Source: Geodermatophilus saharensis
Lineage (GTDB): Bacteria; Actinomycetota; Actinomycetes; Mycobacteriales; Geodermatophilaceae
Direction of reading: 5' to 3'
Assembly: GCF_900188205.1 (NCBI RefSeq)
Contig: NZ_FZOH01000002.1
Coordinates: 310,001-374,000, forward strand
Length of the DNA: 64,000 nt
The notes under the pieces were generated by a model that saw nothing but the letters and a program-made list of their open reading frames with translations, had not been told where the DNA came from and searched no databases. The first letter of the stretch is position 1; each line of letters starts with the position of its first letter. Below are positions 45,042-52,912 of the stretch, piece by piece. Position numbers and translations under genes: made by a program.

Positions 45042-45071
45042 GTCCGTGCACTTCCGCGGAAGTGCACGGAC
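45042..45071. terminator. Perfect 30-base palindrome between acyltransferase and exoribonuclease genes
   Basis: GTCCGTGCACTTCCG followed directly by its exact complement, centred at 45056.5. It begins five bases after the acyltransferase stop, so terminator is the likely role; with no loop it could also extrude as a cruciform or bind a dimer. Confidence 0.7.
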
Positions 45072-45076
45072 CGTGG

Positions 45077-45838
45077 TCAGCCGGCGAGGGAGTCCGGTGC
45101 GCGGTCGCCGGCCTCGTCGGCGGGCGGCTCGAGCCGGCTGACGACGTCGGAGGCGCTGGCGCCGGTGGCGTCCATCCGCTTCTTCACCTGGGCGCCGTAG
45201 ACGTCGACGTACTCCTGGCCCGACAGCGTCATGATCTCGTACATGATCTCGTCGGTGATCGACCGCTCGACGAAGCGGTCCCCGGCCAGCCCCTCGTAGC
45301 GGGAGAAGTCCAGCGGCTCACCGAAGCGGACGTGCACCCGCACCAGCTTCCGGCCGAAGGGCATCCGGCGCGGGGTGTAGGTCATCGCCACCGGCACCAC
45401 CGGGGCGCCGGTCTCCAGCGCCATCCGGGCCACGCCGGTCTTGCCGCGGTAGAGCCGGCCGTCGGGCGAGCGGGTGCCCTCGGGGTAGATGCCCAGGAGC
45501 CGGCCCTGCTCGAGCATGCGGATGCCGGTGCGGATCGCGCCCTCGGCGGCGGTGGCGCTGGACCGGTCGATGGGCACCTGGCCGGCGCCGGAGAAGAAGA
45601 GCCGCCGCAGCAGGCCCTTCACGCCGCGGCCGGTGAAGTACTCCGCCTTGGCCAGGAAGGTCACCCGGCGGCGCAGGGACAGCGGCATGAACACCCAGTC
45701 GGAGGCCGCCAGGTGGTTGCTCGCCAGGATCGCCGCCCCCTGGGCCGGCACGTGCTCGCGGCCCTCGGCGCGCGGCCGGAAGGCCAGCTTCGCGAGCGGC
45801 CCGATCGCCACGAACTTGAGGAACCAGTAGAACAACAC
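45077..45838 (-). CDS. 1-acyl-glycerol-3-phosphate acyltransferase family protein
   Basis: 253 residues. An N-terminal hydrophobic stretch (FYWFLKFVAIGPLAKLAF) is followed by the acyltransferase motifs: NHLAASD (HX4D), then GIYPEGTRSPDG and a VVPVAMTY segment. It attaches an acyl chain to lysophosphatidate or a related acceptor in membrane lipid synthesis (Rv2182c by position). GTG 45838 has AGGGAGG five bases upstream and TAGTCT 19 bases upstream. It ends beside a 30-base palindrome. Confidence 0.9.
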   Translation of the reverse strand: MLFYWFLKFVAIGPLAKLAFRPRAEGREHVPAQGAAILASNHLAASDWVFMPLSLRRRVTFLAKAEYFTGRGVKGLLRRLFFSGAGQVPIDRSSATAAEGAIRTGIRMLEQGRLLGIYPEGTRSPDGRLYRGKTGVARMALETGAPVVPVAMTYTPRRMPFGRKLVRVHVRFGEPLDFSRYEGLAGDRFVERSITDEIMYEIMTLSGQEYVDVYGAQVKKRMDATGASASDVVSRLEPPADEAGDRAPDSLAG

Positions 45839-45857
45839 GCCTCCCTGTGGAACTGCC

Positions 45858-45863
45858 AGACTA
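45858..45863 (-). promoter_or_regulatory. -10 box for the acyltransferase gene
   Basis: TAGTCT on the minus strand, 19 bases before GTG 45838, leaving just room for the AGGGAGG site. Confidence 0.5.
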
Positions 45864-45955
45864 GGGAGCCCCGCGCCCGGGCGACAATCGGCCCCTCCGG
45901 CCGCGCGCGTCGCCCGTCCGCCGGCCCCCATCCGCCGTCCGCCGAGGAGGACCCC

Positions 45956-46009
45956 GTGGCCGCACCGCCCGTCCCGGCCCGGGTGCCCCCCGGTGGGGTA
46001 CCCCGATGA
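45956..46009 (+). CDS. 17-residue proline-rich upstream ORF (possible leader peptide)
   Basis: GTG start with GAGGAGG five bases upstream; product MAAPPVPARVPPGGVPR, with six prolines. Its TGA overlaps the ATG of the next gene (ATGA, 46006-46009). The strong ribosome site and the overlap suggest it is translated and couples or tunes the downstream gene. It could instead be a chance frame whose ribosome site serves nothing. No homologue known to me. Confidence 0.5.
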   Translation: MAAPPVPARVPPGGVPR

Positions 46010-46701
46010 CCGGGCCGCGACGCGGACGGGGACGGCGCGACAACGGCCTCGACGCCCCGCTGTGGGCACCGCTGTGCGACGTCGACCCGCGGGTCGGCGA
46101 GCACCTGCTCGACGTGCTGCGCGAGGCCGGCATCGCCGCCTACCTGGAGCCGGCCACCGACGTCGGCCCCTACACCCGCACCGTCTTCCTCCCCAGCCCG
46201 CCGGCCGACCGGCTCTTCGTCGACCGGGCACGGCTGCGCGAGGGCCGCTCGCTGGTCGACCGGCACGCCGACGAGCACGCCCCCGCGGGCGGGCCGGCCG
46301 CCGAGCGGCGCTCCACCCGCCGCGACCTCGACGAGGACGCCGAGTGGGCGCGGATCGTGGCCGCCTACGAGGCCGAGCACGGCCGCACCGTCGTCGAGGA
46401 CGCCGCCCCCGCACCCGTTCCCGCCCCCACCGAGGACGCCTCCCACCCCGACGAGCTCGAGGACGAGCACTACGAGCCGCCGCCGGCCCCGCCGGTCCCG
46501 GTGCCCTCGCCCTCGACGCTGTACGCGGTGCTGCTGGCCGCGGCCGGGGTGGTGCTGGTCGGGGCGCCCGGGGTGCTGGGCCTGACCACCGACACCGGCC
46601 TGGTGCTCGGCGTGGCCGCGCTGGTCGGCAGCGCGGGGCTGTTCCTCTCCCGCATGCGCGAGCGCTCCACCGACGACGGCGACGACGGCGCGGTCGTCTA
46701 G
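46006..46701 (+). CDS. Conserved actinobacterial membrane protein of unknown function
   Basis: 231 residues. The N-terminal half is soluble (APLCDVDPRVGEHLLDVLREAGIAAYLEP, then DRLFVDRARL), with DEDAEWARIVAAYEAEH after it. A Pro/Glu-rich linker leads to two membrane helices (about residues 170-212) and a short acidic tail. I recognise it only as a protein often found near glk and plsC in actinobacteria. The ATG has no ribosome site of its own except the coupled 17-residue upstream frame. Function unknown. Confidence 0.75.
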   Translation: MTGPRRGRGRRDNGLDAPLWAPLCDVDPRVGEHLLDVLREAGIAAYLEPATDVGPYTRTVFLPSPPADRLFVDRARLREGRSLVDRHADEHAPAGGPAAERRSTRRDLDEDAEWARIVAAYEAEHGRTVVEDAAPAPVPAPTEDASHPDELEDEHYEPPPAPPVPVPSPSTLYAVLLAAAGVVLVGAPGVLGLTTDTGLVLGVAALVGSAGLFLSRMRERSTDDGDDGAVV

Positions 46702-46705
46702 AGAC

Positions 46706-46763
46706 GAGGACCTCCCTGCCCCCCACCGCTCGCAGGCTCGCGGCGGGCCCCTGCAGCGAGGCC
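46706..46763. repeat. Dispersed palindromic element, subfamily A copy 2
   Basis: GAGGACCTCCCTGCCCCCC...GGCCCCTGCAGCGAGGCC between convergent genes. Confidence 0.8.
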
Positions 46764-46789
46764 GTGGACAGCCGGAACCGATGCCCTTC

Positions 46790-47743
46790 TCAGGCGGCCA
46801 TCTCGCGGGCGAGGTCGGCGGCACCGACCAGCCCCGACTGCGCGCCCAGCGCCGCGGCGACCACCCGCGGCACCGGCCGGAACCCGCGGCCGGGCAGCAC
46901 CCGCTCCAGCCGCTCGCGCGCCGGCCGCAGCACCATCTCCCCGAGCACGCTCACCCCGCCGCCGATGACGACGACGTCGGGGTCGAGGACCGCCGCCAGG
47001 TCGGCGATGCCCTGCCCGAGCCACTCGCCGACGTCGCTGACCAGGGCCAGCGCCACCGGGTCCCCGTCGGCCGCGGCCCGGGCGACGACCTCCCCGGTCA
47101 GCCGGGACGCGTCGCCGTCGACGCGGTCGAGCAGCCGTGCCGCCGCGGCCGGCGAGCGGGTGGCCACCTCGCGCGCGGTGGTGGCCAGCGCGGTGCCGCT
47201 GGCGTACTGCTCCCAGCAGCCGCGGTTGCCGCAGGCGCACAGCCGCCCGTCGGGGACCACCCGCACGTGCCCCCACTCCCCCGCCACCCCGTGCGCGCCG
47301 CGCTGCAGCCGGCCGCCGGCGACGATCCCGCCGCCGATGCCGGTGCCGAGGGTGACGCACAGCGCGAGGTCGGCACCCCGCGCGGCGCCGAAGCGGTACT
47401 CGGCCCAGGCCGCGGCGTCGGCGTCGTTGCCCACCCACACCGGCCGCTGCAGGCGGGCAGCGAGGTCGCGTCGCAGCGAGGAGTGCCGCCAGGCCAGGTG
47501 GGGGCTGAACAGGACGACGTCACCGGTGCGGTCGAACCAGCCCGCCGCCCCGACGCCGACGGCCGCCAGCTGCCCGCCGTGCCACAGGGCGAGCTCCTCG
47601 ACCACCGCGGCGATCGCCGTCTCGGTCTCCTCCACCGACGCGGTCGGCGTCGAGCGGCGGGCGGTGGCCAGCACGGTGCCGTCGGGCGCCACGACGCCAC
47701 CGGCGACCTTCGTGCCACCGACGTCGACGCCCAGCGCCGGCAG
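46790..47743 (-). CDS. glk: ROK-family glucokinase
   Basis: 317 residues from CTG 47743. Phosphate-binding start GVDVGGTKVAGGVV, then GNDADAAAWAEYRFG, VTLGTGIGGGIV, and the zinc motif CACGNRGCWEQYASG. It phosphorylates glucose. No ATG, GTG or TTG exists between the preceding in-frame TGA (the upstream gene's stop) and the essential DVGGTK loop, but GAGGAGG stands eight bases before CTG 47743. The first GTG (47692) would delete the ATP-binding loop. Transcribed after the DUF-like gene 28 bases upstream. Confidence 0.92.
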   Translation of the reverse strand: MPALGVDVGGTKVAGGVVAPDGTVLATARRSTPTASVEETETAIAAVVEELALWHGGQLAAVGVGAAGWFDRTGDVVLFSPHLAWRHSSLRRDLAARLQRPVWVGNDADAAAWAEYRFGAARGADLALCVTLGTGIGGGIVAGGRLQRGAHGVAGEWGHVRVVPDGRLCACGNRGCWEQYASGTALATTAREVATRSPAAAARLLDRVDGDASRLTGEVVARAAADGDPVALALVSDVGEWLGQGIADLAAVLDPDVVVIGGGVSVLGEMVLRPARERLERVLPGRGFRPVPRVVAAALGAQSGLVGAADLAREMAA

Positions 47744-47770
47744 CGCGGACGCCTCCTCGCCCGACGTCGC

Positions 47771-48127
47771 TCAGCCGATCTCGATGTGCTGGACCGGCGC
47801 GGGCGGCGGCGCGACCGGCTCCTCCGGCGCCTCCTGCGGCGCGGCGGCGTCCTCGCGCGCGGCGGACTCGGCCGCCGCCGCGGCCAGGGCCCGCAGCGCG
47901 GTGGCGGCGCCGACCAGCGCGTCGGCGAGCGCCTCGGTGACCTCCGGCCGCCGGGCGACCGCGGCGAACTGGCACACCGGGCACCAGCGGCAGTCCCCGC
48001 CGGGGAGGTGCCCGTCCGCGCGGACCTCCGCCCACACCCGCCCCAGACCGCCCTCGCCGAGGCCGCCCTGCCCCAGGCCGGCGACCAGCCGGCGCGCCTG
48101 CTCGACCCAGTCGGTCGTCTCGCTCAC
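47771..48127 (-). CDS. Small conserved protein of unknown function
   Basis: 118 residues. N-terminal helix TDWVEQARRLVAGL, then a HLPGGDCRWCPVCQF segment with three Cys that could bind metal, then helical PEVTEALADALVGAATALRALAAAA and a Pro/Glu-rich tail. GTG 48127 overlaps the ArsA-like stop (GTGA), so the two are coupled. Seen in actinobacteria next to the same ArsA-like gene. Function unknown. Confidence 0.75.
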   Translation of the reverse strand: MSETTDWVEQARRLVAGLGQGGLGEGGLGRVWAEVRADGHLPGGDCRWCPVCQFAAVARRPEVTEALADALVGAATALRALAAAAAESAAREDAAAPQEAPEEPVAPPPAPVQHIEIG

Positions 48128-49335
48128 GGCGTCCCCCCAGTGTCCGTGCCCGTCTCCCCGCCCGTGTGCCCGCCCGTGTCCGCCGCGACCGCCGCCAGCA
48201 GGTCGGCCGGCCACAGCTGCGGGTCCGCCACGAACCCGACCTCCAGCCGCGCCGCGGGCGTACCCGGGGCGGCGAGACTGCCCGCGGTGACCACGCACCG
48301 GCGCAGCAGCGCGTCCAGGCGCAGCGACCGCCGGGTGCCGGCGGCGCTCACCACCAGGTCGTCCGCCCAGCGGGTCAGCGTCACGTCGGCCCGCTCGGCG
48401 AAGGGCAGCGGCAGCGCCAGCCGCCAGCCGCCCTCCACCCGCTCGGGTGCCGGCAGCGGCGGGGCCGCCGGCGCACCGGCCGGGACCGGCACCTCGGGCA
48501 GCAGCGCGGCCAGCGCCCCGGCGCCGGCCGGTGCCCGCGGGGACTCCGCGACGGTCTCCAGCGGCGCGACCCCGGCGAGCGCGGCCAGCTCGGCCTCCTG
48601 CTCGGCGGCCCGCGCCGCCCACCAGCCGCCGGCACCCGCCGGCGGGTCGGGGAGCACCCGGGCGAGCACGCCCACCGGCCGCTGCCCGTGCACGGCCAGC
48701 GCCGTGGTCGCCCGGCGCAGCGCGGCAGCGGCGCCGGGCCGGGGCACCGCGACCAGCCGGACGGCGGTGGCGCCGGGGTCGGCGAGGGCGAGCCGGCCGA
48801 GCAGGTCCTCCAGCGCGGGGACGCCGTCGAGCGCGACGTCGACGGCGCCCCGCCGCACGGTGCCGGCGCGGACGGCGGCGGTGCGCACGGCGCCGAGCAT
48901 CCGCAGCCGGGTGGGCAGCGCCTGCTCCAGCCACCAGCGCAGCGCGCCGGGCAGCGCGACCAGCCCGGTCGCCGCCGCCGGCGGCCCGGCGTCGAGGACC
49001 ACCAGGTCGGCCCCCGAGCCGGCGGCGCGGCCGAGGGCGGCCAGCAGCGCGAGCTCCCCGGCGCCGGGCAGCGGCACGACCGAGGTGGCCGGCGGCAGGT
49101 CCAGGTCGGGGACGGCGGCGGCCAGCTGCCCGCTCCACCCGGCCCACAGCCGCTCCAGCCCGGACCGCGGGTCGGCCCGCACCACCTCGACGCCGTCGTC
49201 GGCGGTCCCGGCGGGGGGCTCCTCGGCGCTCACCAGCAGCACGCGCCGGCCGGTCCGGGCGGCGCGGACGGCGGCGGCCGCCGCGACGGTCGTGGTGCCG
49301 GCGCCGCCGGGCCCGGTGAACAGGAGGGTCTGCAC
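48124..49335 (-). CDS. ArsA-like P-loop protein with altered Walker A
   Basis: 403 residues. ArsA/GET3-like layout: P-loop region at residues 8-16, VLLVSAEEPP, DLVVLDAGPPAAATGLVALPGALRWW (Walker B), RLVAVPRP and a C-terminal all-beta region. The Walker A reads GPGGAGTTT: the signature Lys at position 9 and the catalytic Lys at position 14 of GKGGVGKTT are Pro and Thr. ATP hydrolysis is thus doubtful. Position corresponds to Rv2184c. GTG 49335 follows the SRPBCC stop by four bases. Role unknown. Confidence 0.85.
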   Translation of the reverse strand: MQTLLFTGPGGAGTTTVAAAAAVRAARTGRRVLLVSAEEPPAGTADDGVEVVRADPRSGLERLWAGWSGQLAAAVPDLDLPPATSVVPLPGAGELALLAALGRAAGSGADLVVLDAGPPAAATGLVALPGALRWWLEQALPTRLRMLGAVRTAAVRAGTVRRGAVDVALDGVPALEDLLGRLALADPGATAVRLVAVPRPGAAAALRRATTALAVHGQRPVGVLARVLPDPPAGAGGWWAARAAEQEAELAALAGVAPLETVAESPRAPAGAGALAALLPEVPVPAGAPAAPPLPAPERVEGGWRLALPLPFAERADVTLTRWADDLVVSAAGTRRSLRLDALLRRCVVTAGSLAAPGTPAARLEVGFVADPQLWPADLLAAVAADTGGHTGGETGTDTGGTP

Positions 49336-49339
49336 GCGC

Positions 49340-49771
49340 TCAGCCCTCGACGCGCTTCTTGAGCTCCTTGAGCGCGGTGTCGAGGATGACCTTCTCCGCC
49401 CGCCGCTTGAGCATCCCGATCATCGGCACCGCCATGTCGACGGTGAGCCGGTAGGTGACCTCGGTCCCGCCGTCGGTCGCGGTCAGCGTGTACGAGCCGT
49501 CCTGCCGCTTCATGATCTTGCTCTGGACGAGGCTCCAGGAGACCTGCCGGTCGTCGTCCCACGTGTAGTCGAGGACGTACTCGTCGGTGAGGACGGTGGC
49601 GTCGATGACGAAGCGCACGCGGCGGGCGCGTCCGCCGGGACCGGGCTCGACCACCTCGACGGTGCGGGCCGCCCTCACCCACCGCGGATAGGCCTCGAAG
49701 TCGGCGATCACCGCCATGACGTCGGCCGCCGGGGCGGCGACGACGATCGACTGGGTGGACTGCTCGGCCAT
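49340..49771 (-). CDS. SRPBCC (START-like) family protein
   Basis: 143 residues. Matches the polyketide-cyclase/dehydrase-like SRPBCC group: SIVVAAPAADVMAVIADFEAYPRWV, YVLDYTWDDDRQVSWSLVQSKIMKRQDGSY, and VTYRLTVDMAVPMIGMLKRRAEKVI. A hydrophobic pocket for lipid-like ligands is expected. Position corresponds to Rv2185c. ATG 49771 has TAGCCT six bases upstream. First gene of a unit running to glk. Confidence 0.88.
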   Translation of the reverse strand: MAEQSTQSIVVAAPAADVMAVIADFEAYPRWVRAARTVEVVEPGPGGRARRVRFVIDATVLTDEYVLDYTWDDDRQVSWSLVQSKIMKRQDGSYTLTATDGGTEVTYRLTVDMAVPMIGMLKRRAEKVILDTALKELKKRVEG

Positions 49772-49777
49772 GGGCTG

Positions 49778-49783
49778 AGGCTA
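49778..49783 (-). promoter_or_regulatory. Leaderless -10 box for the SRPBCC gene
   Basis: TAGCCT on the minus strand, six bases before ATG 49771. Confidence 0.55.
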
Positions 49784-49849
49784 GCCGCTGCAGTTCCGCC
49801 CGCCGGGTGGACGTCGGGCACGCCGCTACTCACCGGTAGGGCCAGCCGG

Positions 49850-49855
49850 TAGATT
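49850..49855 (+). promoter_or_regulatory. -10 box for the fadD gene
   Basis: TAGATT, about 70 bases before GTG 49925; gives a leader carrying AGGAAGG. Confidence 0.5.
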
Positions 49856-49924
49856 CGCCGCGACGTGTCCCGCCGCGGACCGCGGGCACCGGCGCCCTGG
49901 CCGAGCGGGCAGGAAGGACCGAGC

Positions 49925-51718
49925 GTGCGCGAGTACAGCGTCCCGGCGACGACCGAGGTGGGCCCCGGCGCCGCCCTGACCGACATGCTGACGGAGAACG
50001 TCGAGAAGCACGGCGACGACGTCGGCCTGCGGGTGCAGCGGAACGGCCGGTGGGAGGACGTCACCTGGCGGGAGTTCGGCGAGCAGGTCGCCGGCGTCGC
50101 CAAGGGCCTCGTCGCCGCGGGCGTGCAGCCCGGCGACCGGGTCGCCCTGCAGGCCAAGACCCGCTACGAGTGGCCGCTGCTGGACTTCGCGATCTGGACG
50201 GCGGGGGCGGTGACCGTCCCGGTCTACGAGACCTCCAGCCCCGACCAGGTGGCCTGGATCCTCGCCGACTCCGGCGCCGTGGCAGCGGTCGTGGAGCGCG
50301 CCGAGCACGCCGCCGCCGTCGACTCGGTGCGCGAGCAGGCCCCCGACCTCGGCCCGCTCTACGTCATCGAGGACGACGCCGTCGCCACCCTCACCGCCGC
50401 CGGCGCCGCCGTCCCCGACAGCGAGCTCACCGCCCGCCGCGCGACGCTGGACGCCGACAGCCTGGCCACGCTCATCTACACCTCGGGCACCACCGGCCGC
50501 CCCAAGGGCTGCGAGCTCACCCACGGCAACTTCCTGTTCGAGATCGACAACGGCATCACCCTGCTCGAGCGGTTCCTCGGGAAGGACGGCTCGGTGCTGC
50601 TGTTCATCCCGCTCGCGCACGTGCTCGCCCGCGTCCTGCAGGTCGGCGCGGTCAAGACCCGCACGGTCACCGGCCACACGCCGGACGTGAAGAACCTGCT
50701 GGAGGACCTCGGCGCCTTCCGGCCGTCGTTCGTCCTCGCCGTCCCGCGGGTCTTCGAGAAGGTCTACAACTCCGCGAAGGCCAAGGCGGAGGCCGACGGC
50801 AAGGGCAGGATCTTCGACCGTGCGGCCACGGTCGCCGTCGAGTGGTCCCGCGCCCAGGACACCGGCGGCGCCGGGCTCGGGCTGCGGATCCAGCACGCGC
50901 TGTTCGACCGGCTCGTCTACGGCAAGCTGCGCGCCGCCCTCGGCGGCCGCTGCCAGGGCGCCATCTCCGGCGGCGCGCCGCTCGGCGAGCGCCTGGGGCA
51001 CTTCTTCCGCGGCATCGGCGTGACCGTCTACGAGGGCTACGGCCTGACCGAGACCACGGCGGCGGCGTCGGTCAACCACGACGACGCGCTGCGCATCGGC
51101 ACCGTGGGGCGCCCGCTGCCGGGCGTGTCCTTCCGCATCGCCGACGACGGCGAGATCCTCATCCGCGGCGGCGTGGTCATGCGCGGCTACTGGCGCAACG
51201 AGCAGGCCACCGCCGAGGCGATCGACGGCGAGGGCTGGTTCCACACCGGCGACATCGGCGAGATCGACGCCGACGGGTTCCTGCGCATCACCGGGCGCAA
51301 GAAGGAGATCCTGGTGACCGCCGGCGGCAAGAACGTCGCCCCCGCGGTCCTCGAGGACCGGCTGCGCGCCCACCGGCTGGTCAGCCAGTGCATCGTCGTC
51401 GGCGACCAGCGGCCCTTCATCGCCGCACTGATCACCCTCGACGCCGAGGCGCTGCCGCTGTGGCTGGAGTCCAAGGGCAAGCCGGCCGACACCCCGGTCG
51501 CCCGGCTCGTCGACGACCCCGATGTCCGGGCCGAGCTCGACGCCGCGGTCGCCGACGCGAACCGGGCCGTCTCGCAGGCCGAGGCCATCAAGAAGTACCG
51601 GGTGCTGGCCACGGACTTCACCGAGGAGAACGGGATGCTGACCCCGAGCCTCAAGCTCAAGCGCTCGGTGGTCGTCAAGGAGTTCGACGCCGAGGTCGAG
51701 GCCCTCTACGCCCGCTGA
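49925..51718 (+). CDS. fadD15: Long-chain fatty acid-CoA ligase
   Basis: 597 residues. Adenylate-forming enzyme: LIYTSGTTGRPKGCELTHGN, YEGYGLTETTAAAS, GWFHTGDIGEIDADGFLRITGRKKEILVTAGGKNVAP and a C-terminal catalytic Lys in TPSLKLKRSVV. It activates long-chain fatty acids to acyl-CoA with ATP. GTG 49925 has AGGAAGG seven bases upstream; a longer frame from 49865 uses codons unlike the gene. It matches Rv2187 (fadD15) by position. Confidence 0.92.
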   Translation: MREYSVPATTEVGPGAALTDMLTENVEKHGDDVGLRVQRNGRWEDVTWREFGEQVAGVAKGLVAAGVQPGDRVALQAKTRYEWPLLDFAIWTAGAVTVPVYETSSPDQVAWILADSGAVAAVVERAEHAAAVDSVREQAPDLGPLYVIEDDAVATLTAAGAAVPDSELTARRATLDADSLATLIYTSGTTGRPKGCELTHGNFLFEIDNGITLLERFLGKDGSVLLFIPLAHVLARVLQVGAVKTRTVTGHTPDVKNLLEDLGAFRPSFVLAVPRVFEKVYNSAKAKAEADGKGRIFDRAATVAVEWSRAQDTGGAGLGLRIQHALFDRLVYGKLRAALGGRCQGAISGGAPLGERLGHFFRGIGVTVYEGYGLTETTAAASVNHDDALRIGTVGRPLPGVSFRIADDGEILIRGGVVMRGYWRNEQATAEAIDGEGWFHTGDIGEIDADGFLRITGRKKEILVTAGGKNVAPAVLEDRLRAHRLVSQCIVVGDQRPFIAALITLDAEALPLWLESKGKPADTPVARLVDDPDVRAELDAAVADANRAVSQAEAIKKYRVLATDFTEENGMLTPSLKLKRSVVVKEFDAEVEALYAR

Positions 51719-51720
51719 TC

Positions 51721-51778
51721 AAGGACCCCTTGCCCCCCACCGCTCGCGAGCTCGCGGCGGGCCCCTGCACGGGGGCCG
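51721..51778. repeat. Dispersed palindromic element, subfamily A copy 3
   Basis: AAGGACCCCTTGCCCCCC...CCCCTGCACGGGGGCC, between convergent fadD and pimB. Confidence 0.8.
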
Positions 51779-51787
51779 CCGCGGGCC

Positions 51788-52912
51788 TCAGGGCTCCAGC
51801 AGACGGGTGAAGTCGGCGGCGATCGTCGTCCAGGACCAGCGGCGCTCGACCCACGCCCGCCCGGCCGCGCCCATCGCCAGGGCCCGGCTGGGGTCGTCGA
51901 GCAGCGCGGTGACCGCGGCGGCCACCGCCCCCGGCGAGCGCGGGTCGCCGACCACCGTGCCGGTCTCGCCCTCGCGGACCGCCTCCGGCGCCCCGCCGGA
52001 GGTGCCCGCGACCACCGGCAGCCCGCACGCCGCGGCCTCCAGGTACACCATCCCCAGCCCCTCGACGTCGAGGCCGCCGCGGCGGGTGCGGCAGGGCATC
52101 GCGAACACGTCACCGGCGGCGTAGTGCTCGGGCAGCTGCGCCGTCGGCACCGCGCCGGTGAACACGACCGACGCCTGCAGCCCGCGGGCGGTCACCGCCC
52201 GGCGCAGCCGCGTCTCGTCGGGTCCCCCGCCGACCAGCAGCAGCCGGGCGCCCGGGTGGCGCCGCAGCACCCGCGGCCACCCCGCCACCAGCACGTCCTG
52301 CCCCTTGCGGCGCACCAGCCGGGACACGCAGACCACCACCGGCCCCTCCCCCAGCCCGTACCGGCGGCGCACCGCGGTCCCGTCCGCGGCCGGGCCGAAC
52401 CGGTCGACGTCGACGCCGGGTGAGAGCTGCGCGAGCCGGGTGCGCCCGCCGAGGGCCGGCTCCAGGCGGCTGCGCGTGTAGTCGCTGATGTAGGTCAGCA
52501 CGTCCAGGCCGCCGGCGATCCGCTGCAGGAGCTGCCGGGCGCCGGGCAGCGCCACCCAGCCCGTCTCGTGCCCGTGCGTGGCGCCCACCAGGTGCCGCAC
52601 CCCGGCCGCGCGCAGGCCGGGGGCGAGCAGACCCAGCGGAGCGGCGGCACCGAAGAAGGCGGTGTCGCAGCCGTGCTCGGCGACCAGCCCGGCGGCGGCG
52701 CGCGCGGTGGCGGGCGTGGGCAGGAGCATGCCCGTCGGGTGGCGGACCACCCGGTAGGGCAGCCCCGCGTCGTGCGCCTCCCAGCCCGGCGAGCGGGAGG
52801 CGAGCACCACGAGGGAGTCGGGCGGGCGGCGCTCCAGCAGCGCGGCGACGAAGGTCTGGATGCCGCCCTGCCGCGGCGGGAAGTCGTTGGTGACGACGAG
52901 CGTACGGCTCAC
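51788..52912 (-). CDS. pimB: Phosphatidylinositol mannosyltransferase PimB-like (GT4)
   Basis: 374 residues. GT-B fold: FPPRQGGIQTFVAALLERR at the start, GATHGHETGWVALPGARQLL, VSRLVRRKGQDVLV, and the EX7E motif in DVEGLGMVYLEAAACGLPVV. PimB adds the second mannose to phosphatidylinositol monomannoside (Rv2188c by position). It acts at the cytoplasmic face of the membrane. GTG 52912 overlaps the protease gene's stop as GTGA. Confidence 0.92.
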   Translation of the reverse strand: MSRTLVVTNDFPPRQGGIQTFVAALLERRPPDSLVVLASRSPGWEAHDAGLPYRVVRHPTGMLLPTPATARAAAGLVAEHGCDTAFFGAAAPLGLLAPGLRAAGVRHLVGATHGHETGWVALPGARQLLQRIAGGLDVLTYISDYTRSRLEPALGGRTRLAQLSPGVDVDRFGPAADGTAVRRRYGLGEGPVVVCVSRLVRRKGQDVLVAGWPRVLRRHPGARLLLVGGGPDETRLRRAVTARGLQASVVFTGAVPTAQLPEHYAAGDVFAMPCRTRRGGLDVEGLGMVYLEAAACGLPVVAGTSGGAPEAVREGETGTVVGDPRSPGAVAAAVTALLDDPSRALAMGAAGRAWVERRWSWTTIAADFTRLLEP

